64,000 nt of DNA from Megaleporinus macrocephalus (lineage: Eukaryota > Chordata > Actinopteri > Characiformes > Anostomidae): positions 36,960,199-37,024,198 of the forward strand of contig CM038717.1 of assembly GCA_021613375.1 (NCBI GenBank), in the 5' to 3' direction. Positions within the stretch are counted from its first letter, which is position 1, and each line of letters opens with the position of its first letter. The notes under the pieces were generated by a model. That model was given only the letters and a program-made list of their open reading frames with translations. It searched no databases and was not told the DNA's origin. Positions 9,717-19,415 of this stretch are shown in pieces. A program made the position numbers and the translations under genes.

Positions 9717-11034
9717 GTATACAAGCACTCCTTACAGACAGCCATATCTTTGGAAAAGGCTCAGTTGCTAAAGTTGGCATAAACAGACTCTTGTGGATTC
9801 TCTTTTAATCATCAGACTCATACCATCAGGGAAGGGGGCCAATGCACAGCCTACATTATAAAATGTTTTGCATGCAGTAACACATTTCCACCAGAGGAGT
9901 CTCCAAACCCTCAGAACTTACATAGTACAGCTAATTTTTAATATACAAAAATATAAAAGAAAGAAGATGCTGCATTGTTGCTAACAATTCAGTGTTGGAT
10001 GTAAACGTCATGCATGCTATATTTCAAATGTTATTAATTACCGTGGTGAGGTTTGTTGGACAACGTAATGTGAAGATCACTACATGAGCATGCTAGACTA
10101 CACCTGCCGCATTCAGTTACACGGTAAAGTTTGGTTTATAGCTCACAGTATAAACCACATCCACATATCTGCACCATCTTAATGAAGCCCAGGTTGCAGT
10201 CGGAGCTGGTTGCAAAGTTTTTTGGGGATGTATGTAAAAAAGAAAAAGATTTGGGTGACTATTGACTTCTAGTGCTTGTTAGCAAGGCTGGCCTCATACT
10301 TTTAGTAAACTGTATGTCTTCAGTGTTGTCTTGTTTTCTATTTTTCCACTATCCTATATTTCCATATATCTCTGTGTCTGTGTGTTGCCGAGGTCCGCAG
10401 CTGTGGGGTTTAGGCCCGTATTCTCAGTTTCAGTGTTTGACTGTCCTGCGGGCTGTACAACGGCACTCAGCAAACCTGACACATACACACCCACACTCAC
10501 ACACACAGCACCAACACTGTCTCGCACACTCTCGCTGCACCCTGGCTCATCTTTAATGCATAGAATAGCAGCTATTCTGACAGGGCATAATTCTGTATGC
10601 CTGGAGCAGTATAACCAAGTTACGCCCTTCTCGCACACAACCTGAACACACCCAGGAGGGTGTAAAAGAGACACAGCAACACAGACACCTCCAACACCCC
10701 TATATGCCCCATGCTTGGTGTAGTCATCCTCAACACTGAACTGTTCAGATAAAGCCCCCTGTTCTGGCCAGCATTGAGATATGTAATGCATCTAAAGATT
10801 ATTTTTATTATTTTGAACCTTCACCATACATATCTAAAACCTTCTTCAGGTCCGGAGAGGAACCCATAGAGCTCTATAAGCCTTCATATTGGTAAAAATA
10901 TTTATAACAGTGAATTATTTAAAGCAGTAAATGATTCTGGGGAGTGACTGTTAATATTTGAACTCAACAGCCAAACCCTTCCCTTCAGTTCTCCTTCAGA
11001 AGCTCCACTTACAATTATTACATACCCACTGTTA
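9717..11034. other. Gene-free sequence
   Basis: A CA-rich stretch lies around 10480-10520. The overlapping open frames at 10272-10791 lack domains and run through it. No repeat family was recognised. Confidence 0.5.
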
Positions 11035-11383
11035 CTTGCAAAGGTGTCAAAAGTATTCACATTCATTACTCAGGTAGAAGTACAGATACTAGGGTTTAAA
11101 AATACTTCTGTAGAAGTTGAAATATCAGCTGAAACTTTTTACTCCAGTAAAAGTGTAAAAGTACTGCTTTCAGAACCACTTAGAAAGTACTGATAATGGA
11201 GTGTAAATGTAAGGAGTAGAAAGTACAGATATGGAGTGTAAATGTAAGGAGTAGAAAGTACTGATAATGGAGTGTAAATGTAAGGAGTAGAAAGTATTGA
11301 TAATGGAGTGTAAATGTAAGGAGTAGAAGTAAAAAGTATAAATAACCAACATTTCTACTTTAGTAAGGTAATAAAGTATTTGG
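11035..11383 (+). mobile_element. hAT-like non-autonomous repeat with internal 36-bp units
   Basis: It starts AGGTGTCAAAAGTATTCAC and continues with ACTTCTGTAGAAGTTGAAAT and TTTTTACTCCAGTAAAAGTG. About 11188-11335 holds four 36-bp units containing GGAGTGTAAATGTAAGGAGT, and it ends with a CTACTTTAGTAAGGTAATAA segment. The same element occurs in reverse at 17712-18290. Its right end stops where the 48-bp LINE array begins. Confidence 0.75.
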
Positions 11384-12549
11384 CTGGTAAGTTTGTTCCT
11401 CAGGCAGTGGGACTGGTAGATGTCCTGTAAGGCTGGTAGTTTGTTCCTCAGGCAGTGGGACTGGTAGGTGTCCTGTAAGGCTGGTAGTTTGTTCCTCAGG
11501 CAGTGGGACTGATAGATGTCCTGTAAGGCTGGTAGTTTGTTCCTCAGGCAGCGGGACTGGTAGATGTCCTGTAAGGCTGGTAGTTTGTTCCTCAGGCAGC
11601 GGGACTGGTAGATGTCCTGTAAGGCTGGTAGTTTGTTCCTCAGGCAGCGGGACTGGTAGATGTCCTGTAAGGCTGGTAGTTTGTTCCTCAGGCAGCGGGA
11701 CTGGTAGATGTCCTGTAAGGCTGGTAGTTTGTTCCTCAGGCAGCAGGACTGGTAGATGTCCTGTAAGGCTGGTAGTTTGTTTCTCAGGCAGTGGTACTGG
11801 TAGATGTCCTGTAAGGCTGGTAGTTTGTTCCTCAGGCAGTGGAACTGGTAGATGTCCTGTAAGGCTGGTAGTTTGTTCCTCAGGCAGTGGGACTGGTAGG
11901 TGTCCTGTAAGGCTGGTAGTTTGTTCCTCAGGCAGTGGGACTGATAGATGTCCTGTAAGGCTGGTAGTTTGTTCCTCAGGCAGCGGGACTGGTAGATGTC
12001 CTGTAAGGCTGGTAGTTTGTTCCTCAGGCAGCGGGACTGGTAGATGTCCTGTAAGGCTGGTAGTTTGTTCCTCAGGCAGCGGGACTGGTAGATGTCCTGT
12101 AAGGCTGGTAGTTTGTTCCTCAGGCAGCGGGACTGGTAGATGTCCTGTAAGGCTGGTAGTTTGTTCCTCAGGCAGCAGGACTGGTAGATGTCCTGTAAGG
12201 CTGGTAGTTTGTTTCTCAGGCAGTGGAACTGGTAGATGTCCTGTAAGGCTGGTAGTTTGTTCCTCAGGCAGCGGGACTGGTAGATGTCCTGTAAGGCTGG
12301 TAGTTTGTTCCTCAGGCAGTGGGACTGGTAGATGTCCTGTAAGGCTGGTAGTTTGTTCCTCAGGCAGTGGGACTGGTAGATGTCCTGTAAGGCTGGTAGT
12401 TTGTTCCTCAGGCAGTGGGACTGGTAGATGTCCTGTAAGGCTGGTAGTTTGTTCCTCAGGCAGTGGGACTGGTAGATGTCCTGTAAGGCTGGTAGTTTGT
12501 TCCTCAGGCAGCGGGACTGGTAGATGTCCGGTAAGGCTGGTAGTTTGTT
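11382..12549 (-). repeat. 48-bp minisatellite derived from LINE ORF2 (24 units)
   Basis: On the minus strand each 48-bp unit encodes NKLPALQDIYQSRCLR with few variants (H/C for R; F or Y for S). The first unit (adjacent to 12549) is in frame with upstream LINE text RTAEYIVG. Fish LINE proteins normally have one copy of this 'KLPA.QD.Y..RC' segment, so the array is a tandem amplification of part of the LINE. Because 48 is divisible by 3, a 469-codon frame stays open, but it is a by-product and not evidence for a gene. Units repeat with a 432-bp (9-unit) higher-order period. Confidence 0.95.
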
Positions 12550-13265
12550 GCCTACGATGTATTCTGCTGTCCTCACCACTCCTTTTAGGGCCTTGCGGTC
12601 GCAGGTGGTGCAGCTGCCGTACCAGACTGTGATGCAGCCCGTTAGGATGTTCTCTGTAATTCATCTATAGAAGCTGGTGAGGAGATCAGGAGGCAGTTCA
12701 AACTTCCTGAGCCTGCGCAGGAAGAAGAAACGCTGATGGGCAGATCTCACAATCGTGTGGAGGGTCCAGGTGAGGTCATCAGATGGGTGAATGCTGAGGA
12801 ACCTAACACTGCTGACTCTCTCCACTTCAGCCCCGTTGATGTAAAGGGGAGGCTCCACTCTGACAGAGCGCTGACCTCGTCTCTATAGGCTGTTTCACCT
12901 CCATCTGTGATGAGGCCTAGGATGGTAGTGTCATCAGCGAATTTGAAGATGAGGTTGGAGGAGTGTTTGGCTACACATTCATGAGTGTACAGGGAGTACA
13001 GGAGGGGGCTGAGTACACATCCCTGGGGGGCCACCCTCACCACCTGCTGTCTGCTCGTCAGGAAGTCCAGTATCCAGTTGCAGAGATGAGAGTTCAAACC
13101 CAAGTCTTTGAGCTTCGGGATGAGTTTGGCTGGGATGATTGTGTTGAATGCTGAGCTGTAATCTATGAACAGCATTTTCACATATGTCTTCCTCTTGTCC
13201 AAGTGTGCGAGAGCAGTGTGCAATGGCGTCGTCTGTAGATCTGTTGGAGCGGTATGCAAATATTA
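12550..13265 (-). pseudogene. LINE reverse transcriptase fragment (CR1/L2-like group)
   Basis: The minus strand carries canonical reverse-transcriptase motifs: [26 protein letters not shown], the [19 protein letters not shown] region and [13 protein letters not shown]. The catalytic Asp pair FADD is retained. About 40 residues after ALSEW are deleted near 12860. The following part, [16 protein letters not shown] to LPPDLLTSFYR, lies in a different frame and is followed by a stop, then CITVWYGSC and the 48-bp array. It is 5' truncated at about 13265 with no endonuclease domain. The clade within the non-LTR elements is uncertain. Confidence 0.9.
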
Positions 13266-13273
13266 AAAACATT

Positions 13274-13662
13274 TACATTTCACAGCACATTTTCAATACA
13301 CAACACAATATTCCAATGCTAGATATAAAAACAGAAACGGGGACACCTTTGCTAATATGAATCTGTCAGGGTGTGACAAAAAGCAAAGCAAGAAGGCACA
13401 GTGAAGAGTCAATCTGAATATTTATTGACCCCTACAGGGACACAAAAAAGTTCTGGACAGGCAAAAACACATACTAGAAAACATGGCAACATGGCCCCTT
13501 TTAACATTATGGTTCAAACTATAGACAAATAACACAGGGTACATTCCCCACCAACAGTGACTGAAGAGTTACCTTTAGCTTAATAACACTGTTTCACATT
13601 TCACACCACATTTTCAATACAAAAGACCATATTCCAATGCTAGATATAAAAACAGAAACATT
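13274..13662. repeat. Direct repeat pair flanking a ~250-bp insert
   Basis: A 60-65 bp segment (core ATTCCAATGCTAGATATAAA, then AACAGAAAC) occurs at about 13274-13337 and again at about 13594-13658. Between the copies is sequence including TTTATTGACCCCTACAGGG. The arrangement could be a segmental duplication or a retro-insertion. No coding signal was seen. Confidence 0.65.
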
Positions 13663-14173
13663 GTATATTACACTTATAGCCCACTGAATAACTCTGGTTT
13701 ACCCCCTAGAAATGTTCCAGGTAGTATAGTCCACATTTCCCAGAATTCCAGGCATATCTATAAAGACATGCTCCATAAGCCTGCACTTCCACTTAACCAC
13801 CACCCACTGACCAATGTTGCAGACATGGCTCCTGGGGAACAGACAAAGAGGGTAAAGATGTTAAAACTGTCCCATCCTATGGCCTGACTCTTCTTTCTTA
13901 GTGTGCACTCCTAGCATAGAAAAATATACATATTAAAGATGTTAAATTATCAACCATTAGCACAAGATAGGATAAGAACCATGTTAGAAAGAATCAGAGA
14001 GCTATCACTACAATGTATATAACCGTGAACATAGTGTATTTTAATATTTTTTGTTATATAATCTCCAGCACACTCTAATCCCCAACACACACAACCCATG
14101 TTTGTTTCATGTGGGGACATTAGTGGGCCAACAGAACCACATACATACATACATACTTACTTACTTACTTACT
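13663..14173. other. Gene-free, ending in a tetranucleotide tract
   Basis: No gene was recognised. At about 14141-14177 a (CATA)n run changes into (CTTA)n directly beside the Tc1 MITE copy. Confidence 0.6.
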
Positions 14174-14506
14174 TACTACTGGTAAAATGTTTGGGATCAC
14201 AGTGAAATGTTCCTGTTTTCAATGGAGTATCTTCTTCCTTAACACAACAATGGACTGACGGGTCTCTAAAGAAAGTTATTTCTTTCTGGTCATTTTGAGT
14301 CGGTCAGCAAGCCATCAACTGCTGATCTTCAGATACTAAACTAACCTAGAATGTTGTTCTCCCTTTTATACTCACTTATTAGTAGAATGTTTTTCAGCTG
14401 TGCATCACAATTGAGCAAGAGTGTCCTAACAACCAATTAACCCAATAACATCCTTAACTTGGATTGGCGGCCGTACCAGGAGATTTAGACAGAGGACTGA
14501 ATTGCT
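14174..14506. mobile_element. Truncated second copy of the Tc1 MITE
   Basis: The sequence matches 1690-2020 closely, from GTTTGGGATCACAGTGAAAT through GGATTGGCGGCCGTACCAGG to AGAGGACTGA. It lacks the right half and right TIR. The transposase remnant has a stop at codon 6 (CAA to TAA on the minus strand). Confidence 0.9.
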
Positions 14507-15439
14507 TTCTCCACCTTAAACAATCTACATTAAAAGCTTTCCTCTGATCATCATCCATGTTCAACTGTAACGCTGGTACTATTGCTGCCGTCAACTTCGT
14601 ACCACTGTGAGGTGCGAAATGACTGTTTTTTTTTTCTCCAAGCATCATTAATATATACTTATAATTGTTTGCTTTTCAGGATGGACACTGGCCCATTACT
14701 TATGAGTTTGACGCTCCTGGTCTATACTACTTATAGATCAACAAAAGCTGAATAAAACCGGACCTGATTTTAGACTGTAGAACTAACTAAAAGTAACATT
14801 ACAGTATTAACATGGTTCCTTTTCTCTTGGCAGGTAAAGCTTGTGAGAGCTACTGCAGGACCTCCACTGCCCCACTATAAACTAGAGATGTGGTCTCTGT
14901 CACTCCCTATATACAACGGAGCATTGGATATGGATCCATGTGGTCTGTTTGTCTGGGAAGGGTAAGGGTTTTCTTTTTTTACACTTTTATATGGTAATAT
15001 ATAATTTTAACGCTTAATCTGTTGAATCATCACCCCCGAAACATTGTGAACATGGTGTTTTAATGAAAAATATGATGATTTTATGTGTGCACAACTGTTT
15101 AAAAACTGTTTGCTAGTCACGTACTACCTAACGTTTTGAAGTTCTGCTCAAAATGAGCTAAAATTGTCACTACCAAAACATTAGGTACAGTTTGGGTGCT
15201 GTTATGATTGGATTTGGTAGTGATATAGTGGTGTAATACACATAATGAAGGTATGTGGTCACTCAAAGTAAAAGCATTTTAGTTTAATTTAAAGTTAATT
15301 TAAAATTTAAAAATTAATTTAAAATTAAATTCCGAATGTGTTTTCAACTCTGACATTGAACCAGTTCAGTGGAATGATCAGTGTATGGATGTAAACTGTG
15401 TTGACTACCTCACTGTGCCAGATTACCTCACTGAAATGC
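14507..15439. other. Gene-free sequence
   Basis: Splice-acceptor-like strings occur (TTTGCTTTTCAG near 14673 and TTTTCTCTTGGCAG near 14830), but the following frames close within about 20 codons. No domain or repeat family was recognised. Confidence 0.45.
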
Positions 15440-15926
15440 GTTTGATTTATGAACAAGGCCCCTCAGATCCTCCAGATCTTCTCTTTTAGTTGTTCCTCGA
15501 AGAAAAACAAAAACCTTTGGTGATGCTACTTTTAGCCACTATGCTCCAAAATGCTGGAACAACCTTCCGACTGACGTGAGAAGCTCAAAACATTTTTAAG
15601 CGTAAACTAAAAACATATTTGTTCAGTCTGGCTTTTATGTAGTGTTTTTTTATAAACTTTTCGTAGCCTTAATATCCACACTTTTATACTTTGATTATTT
15701 CCTCCCCTCATCTTTTAAGCTTTTATAATTTAGTTAGCTCTTGTTTTATTAATTAACTTTTATCATCTCAATTATTTACCTTTATTTTATATTAAATTAC
15801 TAATTTTATTATTATTATTATTTGTATTCTTTCTTTTTATTTTATATTTTCTTCAATCACCTGTGAAGTACCTTAATTTTCAATCTTATTTGTCTGAAAG
15901 GTGCTATATAAATAAAGTTTGATTGA
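15440..15926 (+). mobile_element. LINE 3' end (Rex1/CR1-like) with ATTGATTG tail
   Basis: The plus strand encodes the C-terminal signature LLVVPRKKTKTFGDATFSHY followed by APKCWNNLPTDVRSSKHF and a stop. About 300 bp of AT-rich 3' UTR follows, ending GTGCTATATAAATAAAGTTT then GATTGATTGA, a short tandem tail typical of this group. Upstream ORF parts are missing (5' truncation). There is no sign of activity. Confidence 0.85.
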
Positions 15927-16080
15927 TTGAACGTAATGTGTAAATGCATTACAACAAACCTGAGCACTGGTCCAGCTGCATCTCTTTTGGAACACAAATT
16001 AATAATAATCGAGTGTGATATTATAAATATGTGCCTCTATTCTGTGGTGCTCTTAAAATTTTTAGTGTTTTTTTGTGTAG

Positions 16081-16529
16081 GTGGTAGTTCTGCCAAGTTA
16101 TAAAGCAGAAAGTATACGCCAAAGAAAGAAACTCTGGATTTTCAGCCTTCTATGTCACAACGTGACATCATCTTGTAGAACAATCCTTATGGCCTGCCTA
16201 CAGGCAGGCTCGGCACGTCCTCAATGTTGCAAATTGAAAGTGAGAGCCATCCCATCAAATGCTACAGATGTTTATGGGTCAGCAAATCCCATCTTTTTAT
16301 GGCAGGAACCCCCCTTCCACCAAGAAAACCGGCCCCAAACCCAGAAGATAACGACTTGGCCAGGTGGGTCATAGATGAAACATGGAGGCAGGCTTATAAA
16401 AAAACTGTACAGTTGCCGAGAACATTCTCAGACCAGTTAGAGCATGTCTCTAAAAGCTTACATACTCCCTCTGGTCTCCCTCTCCATTTAGACGGCAAGA
16501 AAAGAAGTTACAAAACTAGTAAAAACTAG
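16081..16529 (+). other. Unassigned open frames, possibly exon or repeat remnant
   Basis: A T-rich tract ending GTGTAG (acceptor-like) precedes 16081. A frame of 98 codons (16081-16374) overlaps one of 101 codons (16224-16529). The second contains PLPPRKPAPNPEDNDLARWV and continues DETWRQAYKKTVQLPRTF with protein-like composition. I recognise no family. The two could be one ancestral frame broken by a frameshift near 16300. No donor site, partner exon or start context supports a real gene. Confidence 0.2.
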
Positions 16530-17654
16530 CTTGTGAGGGTGGATCTACCAGCTTGATCTACCAGACTTTCAGGATCCGACTCTGACTCAAACTTATAACT
16601 GATAATGGTGTAGGAACAGCCACAGTGAAGTGGTGGGGGGTAGAACTTGCACTCTGGTGGTTGACCAATCTCAACAAAGTGGGTGAGCTGACCTATCCGA
16701 GCACACTGGGCTCATGTGGCGGGGCGGGGCTTAAAGAAACAGACAGAGACTGAATACAGAGACTGTGTTTTAGGTAAAAAGGCATGTATATTAATTCTAG
16801 TAGATCCCAAAAATCCATGTATGAGCATAAAATCAAGCATAAAAGGTTAAACATTACAAACGCTCAGCTTCTTTAGTGTTTATACGCCACCAGTGTGATA
16901 GCAGTTCATCCACAGCCAATCATATTCATGTATTCAGTGTATTTTTATGAATATCTGTGAATTGCGGTGGAATATGTGAATATGTTTTGGCGAATAAGCT
17001 TGATTCTTGACCCTGAGTGCTATTTTTCTGAAGCGCAGCGGGCCGGGGAGCAGCCGGTGAAATATTCCGAACATTTCTGGACGCAGATGAGGTTCATGAC
17101 TTCTCTCTTCGGCTTCTCTCCATCGCTGTGCCCCCCCTCTCTCCTCTCTTCCCGGAGGCGGAACGAGGGATGAATTTTTCATGAATGCGAGAGGAAAGCA
17201 GAGCGGGAGGACGGGAGAGAGGAAGGGTGTAGAAATGAGAACTACACAGTTTGGTCCCTGGAGCGATCTGAAGCCTTTTCGGAATGAAGAGAGGCTTCAC
17301 GTTAGATTTGTTTATGGAAGAGAAATTATGTTCCGCATACAGAGGGATATGGAGGCGCACCGCTGGGTTTATTTCCAGACAAGAACGCATGAAAACACGC
17401 TCAGGCCTCGCACACAGGCGCTCTCAGTCTGGTGTAATCCAGTAAGCCTGGCGTACGACGAGCTCCATACTTATTACAGCCTCGGTTCCCACTCAGCCCC
17501 GAGTGTGTGCTGGTGCTAGGGTGCCGACTGGGGAGCGTTCAGCAGTTTTGGCAGTTTCACTGGTCCGTATGTAGTAACAGTTAAGATTTAGTTCTACATG
17601 GTGGTAGTAGGGTTTCTATCCTCTGGCTTTTGGGGAATTTTGAAAAGGTGCAAA
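16530..17654. other. Gene-free; unique-looking island 16900-17510
   Basis: No repeat family was recognised. From about 16900 to 17510 the sequence is compositionally balanced, with several overlapping open frames on both strands and no domains. This is compatible with conserved non-coding DNA. Confidence 0.4.
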
Positions 17655-17711
17655 GAAAATCCATCCATCCATCCATTCATTATCTTCTGCTTTATCCCAC
17701 TAGTCTGGGTC
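17655..17711. mobile_element. SINE tail fragment (CCATCCATCCATTC...)
   Basis: ATCCATCCATCCATTCATTA then CTTCTGCTTTATCCCACTAG matches the tail end of the tRNA-derived SINE seen fully at 55846 and 62155. It is truncated by the hAT-like element that starts at 17712. Confidence 0.8.
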
Positions 17712-18290
17712 CAGAGGTGTCAAGTAATGAAGTACAAATACTTCGTTACCTTACTTAAGTAGAAATTTTAGTTATTTATACTTTACTGGAGTAATTATTC
17801 TTCAGCTGACTTTCTACTTCTACTCCTTACATTTACACTCCATTATCTGTACTTTCTACTCCTTACATTTCCACTCCGTTATCTGTACTTTCTACTCCTT
17901 ACATTTACACTCCATTATCAGTACTTTCTACTCCTTACATTTACACTCCGTTATCTGTACTTTCTACTCCTTACATTTACACTCCATTATCTGAACTTTC
18001 TACTCCTTACATTTACACTCCATTATCTGTACTTTCTACTCCTTACATTTACACTCCATTATCAGTACTTTCTACTCCTTACATTTACACTCCGTTATCC
18101 AAACTTTCTACTCCTTACGTTTACACTCCGTTATCTGAACTTTCTACTCCTTACATTTACACTCCATTATCTGTACTTTCTACTCCTTACATTTACACTC
18201 CGTTATCTGTACTTTCTACTCCTTACATTTACACTCAATTATCTGTACTTTCTACTCCTTACATTTACACTCAATTATCAGTACCTTCTA
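17712..18290 (-). mobile_element. hAT-like repeat carrying about 13 units of a 36-bp minisatellite
   Basis: The terminus CAGAGGTGTCAAGTAATGAA and TACTTTACTGGAGTAATTAT match, in reverse, the element at 11035-11383. From about 17815 to 18290 a 36-bp unit (ACTTTCTACTCCTTACATTT, then ACACTCCATTATCTGT) is repeated about 13 times. The outer end on the right is lost. Unit number differs strongly from the 11-kb copy (about 4). Confidence 0.85.
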
Positions 18291-18409
18291 AATTGCGTCA
18301 TTACAATACTTCTAGACAACTAGTCATCATATCTTCATAACTCATCATAGCTCATTAGTACACAGATATGCTTCTTTAATATATTTACATTGTACTAAAC
18401 TACATTCAT

Positions 18410-18570
18410 TTACACTACTACTAGTACTACTATCAATACTACCACTACTACTGCCGCCTCTACTAATACTACTACTGACCACCACTACTAATACTACCAC
18501 TACTAATACTACCAGTACTACTACTACTCCCACCACTGCTAGTACCACTACTCATACTACCACTGCTATT
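18410..18570. repeat. Degenerate (ACT)n/(ACC)n trinucleotide repeat
   Basis: Runs of ACTACTACT with ACC and AGT variants fill the interval. The open frame on the minus strand (Val/Ser-rich) is a translation of the repeat. Confidence 0.9.
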
Positions 18571-19183
18571 TCTAAGGAAGAATCTATTATTGGAAAACTA
18601 TAAATTATTGACACTGAAACAAGTGAAAGCAGATTGGAGACTTTTAGATAACAGCTTAGAATCTAACTGCAATAAACATTTATTAACCTTTTTGTAGGCT
18701 TATGTCAGTCAGTATGACAAGCTCATAGCAGCATTTGCAGGGCTTAGTTAAAAATGTGAACACATCATTAAGCATCACACACTGTCTGTGTCGTAGTTTC
18801 CTCCTTAATTTCTGATAAATCCTCCATTAGGAGTTCATAATTCAGCGACTGAAGTCATAAAATATAGATTTGTGGCCGTTCTGAATGCAGTCTCATCAGA
18901 ATCACACACATTCATCATCATAATGGCTTTTTTTTTAATTAATTTTTAAAAATTTGTTTTTGCACCATCTTCAGTCTCAAGCGGTTCCCAGTGGTCTACA
19001 CACACACTCTCTCACTGTTATGTTGAAAGAGGCTCCGAAAGTTTGCTGGAGCATTTAACCAAACCTGAACGTGACTAGTGGGTGGGATAACATTTGATTG
19101 AGAACTAGACATGGCTGAAGTGGACTCCTTTTTTAGACCAGGAGTTACGTGATGCAAACTAGCCCAGCTGTATGTTCTATGGC

Positions 19184-19233
<50 letters not shown>

Positions 19234-19415
19234 TACTATTATTATAAACTTTTCCTAAAGCAGCTGATTTTGATAATTTCTTCATTTTGCTGATTTGTAC
19301 TCCCCTTATTTTTTTTACCAAGATTTATGTCCCATGTCCTACATTTATTGAGATATTTATATCATACTGACTCCAATTCAGTGTTTGGTTTGAACAGGAA
19401 TAGTGCGCTTACACT
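18571..19415. other. Gene-free sequence with (TAA)n at 19186-19232
   Basis: No gene or repeat family was recognised outside a near-perfect ATA/TAA trinucleotide run (about 19186-19232). Confidence 0.6.

Noticed and set aside
11170..12664. Two long minus-strand frames (469 and 434 codons) as a repeat-protein gene
   Set aside because: They translate the 48-bp LINE-derived array in two phases. The peptide matches a LINE protein segment, and the upstream LINE is broken by a deletion and a stop.
14640..14960. Possible small exons after TTTGCTTTTCAG and TTTTCTCTTGGCAG
   Set aside because: The frames close after about 20 codons, no recognisable protein emerges, and donor sites are weak.
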